Origin: Bacteroidota bacterium
Lineage (GTDB): Bacteria > Bacteroidota > Bacteroidia > Chitinophagales > LD1
Length of the DNA: 64,000 nucleotides
Direction of reading: 5' to 3'
Assembly: GCA_947475165.1 (NCBI GenBank)
Contig: CANJLD010000019.1
Location: forward strand, 1 to 64,000
How positions within the stretch are numbered: the first letter of the stretch is position 1; each line of letters starts with the position of its first letter. The notes beneath the pieces are model-generated. The model saw nothing but the letters and a program-made list of their open reading frames with translations. It was not told the DNA's origin and made no database searches. Shown here one piece after another: positions 8,012 to 15,816 of the stretch. Made by a program: the position numbers and the translations under genes.

Positions 8012-8914
8012 TTATTTCGCATCTAATATCACCGGAGTATTTCCTTTCCCCATAATGATAATTTTTGTATTGGGCGATTTTGCTAATTCGTACTGCGCTT
8101 TTATGTTCTCGTATTGCAATTGCTTATCGGTAAGTCCGATGCTGATAATTCGCTGATAGTCGGCAATACCTTGTGCCTCTACTCTTTTACGTTCAGCTTC
8201 TTGCTTTTCTTTTTGCAAAACAAATTGCATTTTTTGTGCATCCTGCTCAGCATTTATTTTTGATTCAATAGTGGCTTTTACCGATTGTGGTAACGTAATA
8301 TTTCTCACTAACAATTGTTCCAGAATCAATCCGCGCTTTTTAAAGTCTTCCTCAATACTTTTATAAATGCGCGATTGAAATTCATCGCGTTTGGTAGAAT
8401 ACAATGCCACTGCATCGTAGTAAACCGAGTTATCGCGAATTTTAGTGCGCGTAATTGGGCGAACAATTTTATCGGTATAATTTACTCCTGTTTCGCGAAC
8501 TAAACGTGGTGCTTCGGTGGGTATTAAGCGAAACAAAACAGTAAGGTCGATGGTAACTTCCAATCCATCCGCAGTAAGAACACGAATAGCATCATCGCCA
8601 TCTTTTTGCCCTTCATCATGTATGCCGCTCATGGTGTAGTTCTCGGTCTTCACATCCATCTCGGTCACTTTCACCAACGGGTTCACAAAGTGCAATCCGC
8701 TTTCCAGAATATCATCTTCCACTTTTCCGAAAAGTGTTTTTACCCCTATCTGTCCGCTACCTATTTGCACAAAACATGAAGAGGCAAGACCAATAATTAC
8801 CAGCAATAAACCAACGCCCTGAAGCACCGGCATGATTTTTTTCAGCTGCTCCAAACTTCCTCTTAAAAAGAGCGAACTAATCATGAGTAGAATTCCAATT
8901 ACAACTAATACCAT
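8012..8914 (-). CDS. SPFH/prohibitin domain membrane protein
   Basis: A 300-residue prohibitin-like protein. Two hydrophobic N-terminal segments (about 1-17 and 28-48) precede the SPFH core (about 49-230: IGSGQIGVKTLFGKV ... GLHFVNPLVKV). A charged helical coiled-coil stretch follows (KEKQEAERKRVEAQGIADYQ). Proteins of this family assemble into ring-like scaffolds at the inner membrane and often work with FtsH-type proteases or organise membrane microdomains. Here the specific role is unknown. It converges with the OmpA-like gene, with 3 bp between the stop codons. Confidence 0.88.
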   Translation of the reverse strand: MVLVVIGILLMISSLFLRGSLEQLKKIMPVLQGVGLLLVIIGLASSCFVQIGSGQIGVKTLFGKVEDDILESGLHFVNPLVKVTEMDVKTENYTMSGIHDEGQKDGDDAIRVLTADGLEVTIDLTVLFRLIPTEAPRLVRETGVNYTDKIVRPITRTKIRDNSVYYDAVALYSTKRDEFQSRIYKSIEEDFKKRGLILEQLLVRNITLPQSVKATIESKINAEQDAQKMQFVLQKEKQEAERKRVEAQGIADYQRIISIGLTDKQLQYENIKAQYELAKSPNTKIIIMGKGNTPVILDAK

Positions 8915-8943
8915 AAAATTTGTTTTGAGTGAAACTAAGTATA

Positions 8944-9405
8944 CTATTTATATTTCTTCATCGCTCTGTCAACCTCGCGCTTAGTATCTTTCTCTTTCAG
9001 CGAATCGCGCTTGTCGAATTTCTTTTTACCGCGACCAACTCCAACTTCCAATTTTGCAAAGCCGCGGTCGCTCATAAACAAGCGAAGCGGAATAACGCTC
9101 AAACCTTTCTCGCGAATCTTCGAGTCAATTCTTCCTAATTCTCTTTTAGTCAATAAAAGTTTGCGCATTGTAACCGGTTCATGGTTCGAATATCCGCCAT
9201 GTGAGTACTCGGGAATGTTGATGTTCTTAATAAACAATTCGCCATCGCGCATTAAGCAAAATGCTTCGCTTATGCTACCGCCACCATTGCGGATGGCTTT
9301 TATTTCGCTGCCGCGCAAAACAATACCCGCTTCGTACCGGTCAATAATTTCGAACTCGTAACCGACTCTTTTATTCTGTATGTTAATCTTATTCTGCTCA
9401 ATCAT
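8944..9405 (-). CDS. smpB: SsrA-binding protein SmpB
   Basis: Partner of tmRNA in rescuing stalled ribosomes. The 153-residue sequence has the canonical core: NKRVGYEFEIIDRYEAGIVLRG split over the first strand, GSEIKAIRNGG, the KRELGRI segment and the C-terminal basic tail (KKFDKRDSLKEKDTKREVDR). The C-terminal tail places tmRNA in the decoding centre. Its ATG overlaps the stop of the upstream thioesterase gene by four bases (ATGA), so the two are translationally coupled. No tmRNA gene is seen in this window. Confidence 0.96.
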   Translation of the reverse strand: MIEQNKINIQNKRVGYEFEIIDRYEAGIVLRGSEIKAIRNGGGSISEAFCLMRDGELFIKNINIPEYSHGGYSNHEPVTMRKLLLTKRELGRIDSKIREKGLSVIPLRLFMSDRGFAKLEVGVGRGKKKFDKRDSLKEKDTKREVDRAMKKYK

Positions 9406-9797
9406 TTCTTCAAACTCTCAAATAGTTTCTCAATCTTCTCTTTCAACAAAATTTTTTGTCCGGTTCTGCCTTCGGCAATTAAACGCGCTCCAACTTTTGC
9501 CGTGAAAGAACAATTTACTTCGTTTCCTTTCAATTCATCAATCACAGCTTCAAATAAAATCGTATCGCCAATAAAAGCAGGCGAAACGTGTTTTACATTT
9601 ACAAAAGTACCAATGCCTTCTTCATTTTCTTCTTTCATTTCCAAAACAAACAAGCGGCTGCTCCATTCTGCATCGCGCGTTAAAGCAAAAGTAGCGTACA
9701 CCGAGTGCACAGTTCCACTTTCAAAAGCAGCAGTATCTTCTTCGCGCACAATGCGCTCAAAAGCTTTTTTATCTCCGGTTTTAAATTTGAAAATCAT
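9402..9797 (-). CDS. Hotdog-fold thioesterase family protein
   Basis: A small protein of 131 residues that fits the acyl-CoA thioesterase / fluoroacetyl-CoA thioesterase-like hotdog fold. There is an N-terminal strand, the central segment VNVKHVSPAFIGDTILFEAVID typical of the fold's long beta hairpin, and a C-terminal ARLIAEGRTGQKILL strand pair. The substrate is unknown. ATG 9797 (MIFKFKTGDKKAF) is preferred over an upstream TTG. A TACATTTG box lies six bases upstream of this ATG, so its mRNA may begin at or next to the start codon. It overlaps smpB by four bases. Confidence 0.75.
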   Translation of the reverse strand: MIFKFKTGDKKAFERIVREEDTAAFESGTVHSVYATFALTRDAEWSSRLFVLEMKEENEEGIGTFVNVKHVSPAFIGDTILFEAVIDELKGNEVNCSFTAKVGARLIAEGRTGQKILLKEKIEKLFESLKK

Positions 9798-9803
9798 GGA
9801 AGA

Positions 9804-9811
9804 CAAATGTA
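9804..9811 (-). promoter_or_regulatory. Candidate -7 promoter element TACATTTG
   Basis: It matches the Bacteroidota -7 consensus TAnnTTTG exactly on the minus strand and is separated from the thioesterase ATG by only six bases (TCTTCC). That predicts a leaderless or nearly leaderless thioesterase-smpB transcript. No good -33 TTTG is visible at the usual distance. Confidence 0.45.
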
Positions 9812-9833
9812 GAAATACTGGTGGGATGAAATT

Positions 9834-10097
9834 CTATTCTTCGTTGCCGAAAACCTTTTCGTATTTCCATGCACCGTAGCTTTTTGTCCAGCCGTTTGTT
9901 TTGGAGCGGTAATAAAAATGAAGTAGCAAACCCAAAAATGCGAGTACCGTAAAGAGAATCCACCAAGCCACATAATCATTCAGAAAATACAGCAGTGCAA
10001 TGATTACTATCCATTTAAGGATGCGAAACCATAAAGGTTGAGAGCCCAATGAGAAGGCTACTTTAAATTCTCTTGAGATCGTTTCTTTCCAATCCAT
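9834..10097 (-). CDS. Small hypothetical membrane protein
   Basis: An 87-residue protein with two transmembrane segments (about 28-44 FRILKWIVIIALLYFL and 46-66) and a positively charged C-terminal tail (YYRSKTNGWTKSYGAWKYEK). The function is not recognised. ATG 10097 (MDWKETISREFKVAF) sits 10 bp downstream of the NRAMP stop, so the two are likely cotranscribed; a longer frame would overlap the NRAMP gene. The context hints at an accessory role in metal transport, but nothing in the sequence shows it. Confidence 0.65.
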   Translation of the reverse strand: MDWKETISREFKVAFSLGSQPLWFRILKWIVIIALLYFLNDYVAWWILFTVLAFLGLLLHFYYRSKTNGWTKSYGAWKYEKVFGNEE

Positions 10098-10107
10098 TTT
10101 AAAAAGG

Positions 10108-11979
10108 TTAAACAACCAACACCGCACATTTTACTTTATGGCGAACTACCTGAATGGTTTCTCCAAAAATAATGTCCATAATACCTCCATGTCCGTGTCT
10201 GCCAATAACCAGAAGTTGAGCATCTAACTCTTCTGTAAATCTTGGTATCTCTTTCTTCGGGTCACCGAAACCTAGTTTCTCATTTACAAGGTAGCCCTGC
10301 TCTCTAAGTTTATTTCCATATGAATGAAGTTGAATCCAGTCTTCATTGGTTTCATAATCCTGAATTTCATCGCCAACTGTTCTGGCTCCCGCTGTTTCAA
10401 CAACATGCAAAAGATAAAACTCAGTTTTCATATCGCCATGTGAAACGCCTTCTGTAATTGCTTTGATATCGCTTTTCGAAAAATCAATGCAGATAGCCAC
10501 GCGTTCGTAAATTTTCTTCTCAATAAGCGGAATATCTTCTGCCTTGCCGTGTGGTGCCTGTGTTTCGCGCACAAAACGTTTGCCGGTGATGGCACACCAT
10601 ATCACATAAACAAGCAACAGCATTGCCATAACTATCACCGGAAGGATAATGAAATTGAAAGCCCATTCGTAACCGATAAGCGAAGCATGCCAAACGCTCA
10701 GTGTTTCAATTACCAACTTAATATTTAGCCCCACTATGATAACCGCTGAAAGCCATGCCAGCATTTTTATGAGATTGCTGATTGCAAATTTACCCATCTT
10801 CTCTTTGTCACTCACAAAATGTATAAGAGGTATAATGGCAAAGCCAAGTTGAATGCTCAATATCACTTGCGACAGAATCAACATATCGCCAATCTTATCC
10901 TCTCCCAATAACCAGATGACAAGGAAGGCAGGAACTACTGCAATCAATCGGGTAATCAATCTTCGTAGCCAAGGAGCAATCCGCAAATCGAGATACCCTT
11001 CCATTACAATTTGCCCCGCAAGAGTACCGGTAATGGTAGATGACTGACCAGATGCGATTAATGCCACCGCAAAAAGTATGGGAGCTAATTTTTTACCGAG
11101 CAAAGGCTGCAACATGTTGTGTGCATCCTGAATTTCAACAATATCGTGAAACCCGTTTTTGAAAAATACGGTTGCGGCAAGAATCAAAATAGATGCGTTG
11201 ACAAAAAACGCAAGATTCAATGCAATAGCCGAATCAATAAAATTGTATTTGAGTGCAGTAAGAATTCCCGCATCATCTTTTTTGTTTCTACGCGTTTGCA
11301 CCAGCGATGAATGCAGATACAAATTGTGTGGCATTACCGTTGCACCGATAATTCCAATAGCAATATATAGCGCACCGTTATCTTTTAAACCTGGAATAAA
11401 GCCGGTAACCAGTTCGCTCATATTTGGTTTTGCAAAAGCCAACTCAATAAAAAATGAAAGACCGATAATTGCTAACAGCGAGAAAATAAACGCTTCCATG
11501 TAGCGCATTCCTTTCTTCTGCAAATACAGAATCAGAAACGTATCGAGAATAGCAAGCGAAACTCCCCAAAGAATAGGGAGGTGAAAAAGCAAATTCAAAC
11601 CAATCGCCATTCCTAAAACTTCGGCAAGGTCGCAAGCGGCAATGGCAATTTCAGCAAGAACCCACAATGAATAATTGACGGCAGCAGGATATGTTTCGCG
11701 GCTTGCCTGCGCTAAATCTCTTCCGCGAACAATTCCTAAACGCGCGCTGAGTGTTTGCAGGAGCAATGCAATTAAATTGCTCATCAACAACACCCACAAC
11801 AAAGAGTAACCATACTTACTTCCTCCGGCAATATCTGTTGCCCAGTTGCCTGGGTCCATATAACCAACAGCAACTAGAAATGCAGGACCTGCAAATAGAA
11901 AAAAGCGTTTCCAGCCCCGCTGTGTTTGGGTAGTGTCTATGGTTTCGTGAACTTCTTCTAATGATTTATGCTGAGCCAA
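10108..11979 (-). CDS. NRAMP divalent-metal transporter fused to a universal stress protein domain
   Basis: Proton-coupled importer for Mn2+/Fe2+ of the MntH/NRAMP family, 623 residues. The metal-binding motif DPGN is at 42-45 in the first helix and MPHN is at 216-219 in the sixth. About eleven transmembrane segments run to about residue 465. After a linker, a UspA domain (about 480-623) ends in the ATP-binding signature GRHGHGG...GETIQVV, so ATP or another nucleotide may modulate transport; this is an inference. The start codon is TTG at 11979, because an in-frame TAA lies two codons upstream. A perfect inverted repeat overlapping a -7 box lies 10 bp upstream, which suggests metal repression by a DtxR/MntR-type regulator. 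Confidence 0.9.
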   Translation of the reverse strand: MAQHKSLEEVHETIDTTQTQRGWKRFFLFAGPAFLVAVGYMDPGNWATDIAGGSKYGYSLLWVLLMSNLIALLLQTLSARLGIVRGRDLAQASRETYPAAVNYSLWVLAEIAIAACDLAEVLGMAIGLNLLFHLPILWGVSLAILDTFLILYLQKKGMRYMEAFIFSLLAIIGLSFFIELAFAKPNMSELVTGFIPGLKDNGALYIAIGIIGATVMPHNLYLHSSLVQTRRNKKDDAGILTALKYNFIDSAIALNLAFFVNASILILAATVFFKNGFHDIVEIQDAHNMLQPLLGKKLAPILFAVALIASGQSSTITGTLAGQIVMEGYLDLRIAPWLRRLITRLIAVVPAFLVIWLLGEDKIGDMLILSQVILSIQLGFAIIPLIHFVSDKEKMGKFAISNLIKMLAWLSAVIIVGLNIKLVIETLSVWHASLIGYEWAFNFIILPVIVMAMLLLVYVIWCAITGKRFVRETQAPHGKAEDIPLIEKKIYERVAICIDFSKSDIKAITEGVSHGDMKTEFYLLHVVETAGARTVGDEIQDYETNEDWIQLHSYGNKLREQGYLVNEKLGFGDPKKEIPRFTEELDAQLLVIGRHGHGGIMDIIFGETIQVVRHKVKCAVLVV

Positions 11980-11988
11980 TTTTTACAA

Positions 11989-12004
11989 TTTAGACAAATC
12001 TAAA
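11989..12004 (-). promoter_or_regulatory. Candidate DtxR/MntR-type operator over the -7 box of the NRAMP gene
   Basis: TTTAGA-CAAA-TCTAAA is a perfect 6+4+6 inverted repeat ending 10 bp before the TTG start. Read on the minus strand, positions 12002-11995 are TAGATTTG, an exact TAnnTTTG -7 element, so a bound repressor would block the promoter. The shape matches DtxR/MntR operators (TTTAGGnnnnCCTAAA-like) that I recall; the regulator gene is not in this window. Confidence 0.6.
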
Positions 12005-12084
12005 ATTATTTTTTGATTTATTAAATTTTTGATAAACCAAATTATCACTGATTGTATTTTGAATTAATTGTCTTGCTTTGAAAA

Positions 12085-12756
12085 ATGAAAACGAAAACAT
12101 TTTTACTTGTTTTAATTTTCGTTGCTAATACATCTTTTATGAAAGAAGAAAAGAAACACACTATGCTTTGCCTCGGAGATTCTTACACCATTGGCGAAGC
12201 TGTAGAAGAAAGCGAACGCTTCCCTATGCAGGCAGTTGAGTTGTTGAAGAAAGAAAAAATTGATTTCGAAAAACCGGTCATTATTGCCAAAACCGGTTGG
12301 ACAACTGATGAATTGGCAACAGCTGTTAAAGAAAGAAATCCAACAGGAAAATATGATGTAGTCACTTTGCTGATAGGGGTAAACAACCAATACCGAGGAA
12401 GAGATTTAGAAAATTATCGTCAAGAATTTCACGAGTTACTAAACACTGCTATTGATTATGCGAACGGAAATGCTGTGCATATTTTTGTTCTTTCTGTTCC
12501 AGATTGGGGAGTAACTCCGTTTGCAGAAAACGATAAACGAGGGGAAAAGAAAATAGGAGAGGAGATTGATTTTTTCAACGCTATAAACAAAGAGGAAAGC
12601 CTAAAAGCAAAAGTTCATTATATAGATATTACACCGGTATCGCGCGAAGCGAAAAGTAATTCGACCTTAATTGCAACCGATGGTCTGCATCCTTCAGGAA
12701 AAATGTATGCAGAATGGGCGAAGAAATTGGTAAGGGAGATTAAGTTAATCTTCTAA
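12085..12756 (+). CDS. SGNH/GDSL family hydrolase
   Basis: A 223-residue esterase or lipase-type hydrolase. The block I nucleophile is Ser33 in CLGDSYTIGE. Block III is GVNNQYRG. The block V Asp199 and His202 are in DGLHPSG. The N terminus (MKTKTFLLVLIFVANTSF) looks like a signal peptide, so it is probably exported. The natural substrate is unknown. A CTTTG box precedes the ATG by four bases, like other possible leaderless genes here. It converges with and overlaps the xerC stop by four bases. Confidence 0.85.
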   Translation: MKTKTFLLVLIFVANTSFMKEEKKHTMLCLGDSYTIGEAVEESERFPMQAVELLKKEKIDFEKPVIIAKTGWTTDELATAVKERNPTGKYDVVTLLIGVNNQYRGRDLENYRQEFHELLNTAIDYANGNAVHIFVLSVPDWGVTPFAENDKRGEKKIGEEIDFFNAINKEESLKAKVHYIDITPVSREAKSNSTLIATDGLHPSGKMYAEWAKKLVREIKLIF

Positions 12757-13637
12757 GCTTTCGGATGTGCCTGCTTGTAAATGTTCTTCAACTTATCAAT
12801 AGTATTATGAGTATAAACCTGAGTAGCTGCTAAACTTGCATGACCAAGCAATTCTTTCACTGCATTTATATCGGCTCCGTTGTTCATTAAATGGGTAGCA
12901 AAAGTATGCCGCAGTGTGTGCGGGCTTTTCTTGTCAACCGTGGTTACCAAATTCAGATATTTCTTTACGCAATTGTAAACCGTTCCGGCATCCAATTTTT
13001 TTCCATTTGGGTTTACAATCAGAAAATTTCCTTGTGGGTCTGATACTGCTTTTCTTTTTTCTTCAATAAATATTTTGATAGAGGTCGTCAGCTTGTTATG
13101 GATAGGAATAATTCGCTCTTTGTTTCCCTTACCCAACACTTTAACCTGCGAAGCATAAGAATCGAAATCTGTTTCTTTAAGATTCATCAACTCGCTTCTT
13201 CGCATACCGGTTCCGTAGAAAAGTTCGATTATCATTTTATCGCGCGCACCTTCATATCCTTCTGGAAATTCAACCTGCGTTAAAAGTTTTTCAATACCAG
13301 GCAGTTCCACAAACACCGGCAGCCGTTTACTTGTTTTAGGCGTTTGAACTTTTGCCAGCGGGTTCTTTTTTATTTCTCCTTTCCTCAACAAAAATTTGAA
13401 GAACGATTGCAATGCAGAAATTTTCCGGTTAATAGAACGGGGAGTAATCTTTTGTTCCATCATACTCACCATCCAATTGCGGATATCAATATGTGTGGCT
13501 TGAGGTATTTCCTTTTCGTAAGGCTTTAGAAACGCTTCAAATTGCAGCAAATCGTTTGTGTACGATTCCAGCGTGTGCTTAGAGTATCGTTTTTCAAATT
13601 CAATGTAATTAAGGAATGACTGAACTTGCTTATGCAT
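12753..13637 (-). CDS. xerC: Tyrosine recombinase of the XerC/XerD type
   Basis: Site-specific recombinase of 294 residues, probably acting at dif to resolve chromosome dimers. An N-terminal SAM-like core-binding domain (about 1-90) precedes the catalytic domain. All catalytic residues are visible: Arg146 (GMRRSEL), Lys170 (LGKGNKER), His240 and Arg243 (HTLRHTFATH), His266 (LLGHASL) and Tyr275 (VYTH). The length and the lack of mobile-element neighbours favour the housekeeping Xer protein over a phage integrase. It lies next to rpsU, an arrangement I recall from Bacteroidota. A TACATTTG box sits four bases before the ATG. Confidence 0.92.
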   Translation of the reverse strand: MHKQVQSFLNYIEFEKRYSKHTLESYTNDLLQFEAFLKPYEKEIPQATHIDIRNWMVSMMEQKITPRSINRKISALQSFFKFLLRKGEIKKNPLAKVQTPKTSKRLPVFVELPGIEKLLTQVEFPEGYEGARDKMIIELFYGTGMRRSELMNLKETDFDSYASQVKVLGKGNKERIIPIHNKLTTSIKIFIEEKRKAVSDPQGNFLIVNPNGKKLDAGTVYNCVKKYLNLVTTVDKKSPHTLRHTFATHLMNNGADINAVKELLGHASLAATQVYTHNTIDKLKNIYKQAHPKA

Positions 13638-13641
13638 AAAT

Positions 13642-13649
13642 CAAATGTA
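13642..13649 (-). promoter_or_regulatory. Candidate -7 promoter element TACATTTG
   Basis: An exact TAnnTTTG on the minus strand, separated from the xerC ATG by ATTT only. Transcription starting the usual few bases downstream would begin at the start codon itself. Confidence 0.45.
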
Positions 13650-13719
13650 GAACGCATTTCTTCTTCCGCCATTGCACATTTCAACTTTTATTGTGGTGGT
13701 GTCCTTAAACTAAAAAACA

Positions 13720-13750
13720 AAAAGCCCACTCCGTAAGGAAATGGGCTTTT
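13720..13750 (-). terminator. Rho-independent terminator after rpsU
   Basis: AAAAGCCCA (13720-13728) pairs with TGGGCTTTT (13742-13750) around a 13-nt loop. On the minus strand it ends in a T-rich run, which fits termination of rpsU before xerC. Confidence 0.75.
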
Positions 13751-13774
13751 AATATATTGATAGGAATAGGAATA

Positions 13775-13969
13775 CTATCCTTGTAATTCTCTCTTAAGGT
13801 TTTCTACATAACCTGCATGAAGAACGGTTTGGCGTCTTTTAATGCTTGGCTTAATAAATACCTGGCGTTCGCGAAGCTGGCGAAGAATGCCTGCCTTCTC
13901 GAATTTCTTCTTGTACTTCTTAAGTGCTCTGTCAATTGATTCCGATTCTCTTGCGTCTACTATAAGCAT
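13775..13969 (-). CDS. rpsU: 30S ribosomal protein S21
   Basis: Small-subunit protein S21, 64 residues, which sits near the anti-Shine-Dalgarno end of 16S rRNA. The sequence MLIVDARESESIDRALKKYK followed by basic helices (RQLRERQVFIKPSIKRRQ) is diagnostic. The ATG at 13969 is preferred over a longer frame because every S21 I know begins with this motif. It has its own near-perfect promoter (13991-14021) and terminator (13720-13750), so it is a monocistronic unit. Confidence 0.95.
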   Translation of the reverse strand: MLIVDARESESIDRALKKYKKKFEKAGILRQLRERQVFIKPSIKRRQTVLHAGYVENLKRELQG

Positions 13970-13990
13970 GTTTATTAAAATTTTGGATGG

Positions 13991-14021
13991 CAAAAATAAA
14001 AAATACTTCGTATTCTCCAAA
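13991..14021 (-). promoter_or_regulatory. rpsU promoter, Bacteroidota -33/-7 type
   Basis: On the minus strand TTTG (14021-14018), a 19-bp spacer and TATTTTTG (13998-13991) match the Bacteroidota housekeeping consensus. The leader to the rpsU ATG is about 18 nt. The -33 box touches the last codon region of the acyl-CoA dehydrogenase gene. Confidence 0.7.
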
Positions 14022-15215
14022 CTAAATGTTCCCCTTCATTATTTCTCTCGAAATAACCAGTTTCTGAATTTCAGAAGTTCCCTCGCCAATAGTGCAAAGT
14101 TTACTGTCGCGGTAGAATTTTTCTACAGGGAAATCCTTGGTGTAACCGTAGCCGCCAAAAATCTGAACGGCATCGGTAGAAACCTGAACCGCAACCTCGC
14201 TGGTATAATACTTCGCAAAAGCAGATTCTTTAGTCATCTTCTTGTGCTCATTCTTTAAATAAGCTGCCTGCATAGTCAGGAGTTCACCTGCTTCAATCTT
14301 AGTTGCCATATCCGCTAATTTGAAAGCAATTGCCTGAAAATTGGCAATCGGCTGACCGAACTGTTCGCGCTCTTTCGCATATTTCACAGAAGCTTCGTAA
14401 GCACCTTTCGCAATTCCTAAACCAAGGGCAGCAATAGAAATTCTTCCGCCATCCAAAATCTGCATTGCTTGTTGAAAGCCTGTTCCCACTTTCGATTCGC
14501 CACCCACTACATTTTCATCGGGCACAAAGCAATCTTCAAAAATTACTTCCGCAGTTTCGCTTGCTCTCATGCCCAGTTTGTTCTCTTTCTTTCCTGCCAT
14601 TAAGCCTTTGGTTCCTCTTTCAATAATGAAAGCGGTCATCCCTTTTGTATCTAACAATTCTCCTGTACGAACAATGGCTACTACCACATCGCCAGTTGCT
14701 CCGTGAGTAATCCAGTTTTTATTGCCATTTAAAACCCAGCCGCCATCAACTTTCTTCGCGGTTACCTTCATGCGCATTGCGTCTGAACCCGTGTTGGCTT
14801 CTGTCAATGCCCATGCACCAATCCATTCACCGGTAGCCAGCTTTGGCAAATATTTTTTCTTCTGTTCTTCTGTTCCGTGGTAATAAATATGACCGGTGCA
14901 AAGCGAGTTATGTGCTGCCACCGAAAGACCAATAGAGCCGCAAACTTTCGAAATTTCAGAAACCACCGTTACATATTCGAAATACGAAAGACCCGAACCA
15001 TTGTATTTTTCAGGAACGTAAACGCCTAAAAAGCCAAGCTCACCCATCTTGTAAAACAAATCACGCGGGAAAGTTTGCGCTTCATCCCACAACATAATGT
15101 TAGGGCGAATTTCTTTTTCTGCAAAATCTTTAATGGTTTGCGCAATCATTATCTGATTCTCGCTGTATTCAAAGTTCATACCGGTCGAAGTGCCGGAGCT
15201 AGCTGTTGCGCCCAT
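14022..15215 (-). CDS. Acyl-CoA dehydrogenase
   Basis: FAD-dependent alpha,beta-dehydrogenation of acyl-CoA thioesters in fatty-acid or branched-chain amino-acid breakdown; 397 residues. Signatures include the flavin-binding region [25 protein letters not shown], the segment [26 protein letters not shown], and [20 protein letters not shown]. The catalytic-base position is in [10 protein letters not shown]. The ATG at 15215 adds twelve low-complexity residues ([12 protein letters not shown]) before [18 protein letters not shown] box upstream at 15238-15245 fits the longer form with a 16-20 nt leader, but ATG 15179 is also possible. Confidence 0.93.
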   Translation of the reverse strand: MGATASSGTSTGMNFEYSENQIMIAQTIKDFAEKEIRPNIMLWDEAQTFPRDLFYKMGELGFLGVYVPEKYNGSGLSYFEYVTVVSEISKVCGSIGLSVAAHNSLCTGHIYYHGTEEQKKKYLPKLATGEWIGAWALTEANTGSDAMRMKVTAKKVDGGWVLNGNKNWITHGATGDVVVAIVRTGELLDTKGMTAFIIERGTKGLMAGKKENKLGMRASETAEVIFEDCFVPDENVVGGESKVGTGFQQAMQILDGGRISIAALGLGIAKGAYEASVKYAKEREQFGQPIANFQAIAFKLADMATKIEAGELLTMQAAYLKNEHKKMTKESAFAKYYTSEVAVQVSTDAVQIFGGYGYTKDFPVEKFYRDSKLCTIGEGTSEIQKLVISREIMKGNI

Positions 15216-15237
15216 AAGTGTATCAATTTAAGCGGGG

Positions 15238-15245
15238 CGAATATA
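15238..15245 (-). promoter_or_regulatory. Candidate -7 element TATATTCG
   Basis: Fits the TAnnTTYG form seen repeatedly in this window and lies 22 bp before the ATG of the acyl-CoA dehydrogenase. No clear -33 TTTG is seen at 19-21 bp. Confidence 0.35.
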
Positions 15246-15276
15246 GAAATTTTGCCTGCCCGAAATGCGATGTGTT

Positions 15277-15816
15277 TTAAGAAAAGTTTATGGCAGAAAC
15301 TATGTTCTTTGAGTAGGGTGCAATCTTATCTCTCCCATTCAAAAAATCGAGTTCAGCGATAAATGAGAAACCTGCCACATTTCCTCCTTCCATCTTTACC
15401 AATTCAGCCGCTGCCATAGCGGTGCCACCGGTAGCGAGCAAATCATCATGTATCATCACATTCCAGTTCGGTTTAATTACATCGGTATGAATTTCAAGCG
15501 TTGCCGAACCGTATTCCAAATCGTAAGTGAACGACTTTGTTTTGGCAGGAAGTTTTCCGGCTTTGCGAACAGGAAAAAGAGGAATCTGCAATTTTTGTGC
15601 AATCAAAATTCCAAGAAAGAAGCCACGGCTTTCTATAGCACAAACGGCATCTATCTTTCCATGATTATGAAGGAAATTATTGATGATGTTCTCTGCTATT
15701 TCATCACACAGCTTCGCATCTAAAAATATAGGTGTAATGTCCTTGAACTGAATTCCAGGTTTAGGGAAATCAGGAACATTTCTGATAGCTAAATCAAGTT
15801 TATCTTTTAAAGTCAT
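15277..15816 (-). CDS. apt: Adenine phosphoribosyltransferase
   Basis: Purine salvage enzyme of 179 residues converting adenine and PRPP to AMP. The N-terminal segment VPDFPKPGIQFKDITPIF and the PRPP-binding loop VMIHDDLLATGGTAMAAAEL are diagnostic. The length is normal for Apt. Its ATG overlaps the stop of the upstream permease by four bases (ATGA), so the two form a coupled pair; the permease substrate is not known to be a purine. Confidence 0.95.
   Translation of the reverse strand: MTLKDKLDLAIRNVPDFPKPGIQFKDITPIFLDAKLCDEIAENIINNFLHNHGKIDAVCAIESRGFFLGILIAQKLQIPLFPVRKAGKLPAKTKSFTYDLEYGSATLEIHTDVIKPNWNVMIHDDLLATGGTAMAAAELVKMEGGNVAGFSFIAELDFLNGRDKIAPYSKNIVSAINFS

Noticed and set aside
12753-13637. 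Phage or conjugative-element integrase
   Set aside because: Length, motifs and the rpsU neighbourhood fit housekeeping XerC/D; no att repeats or element genes are nearby.
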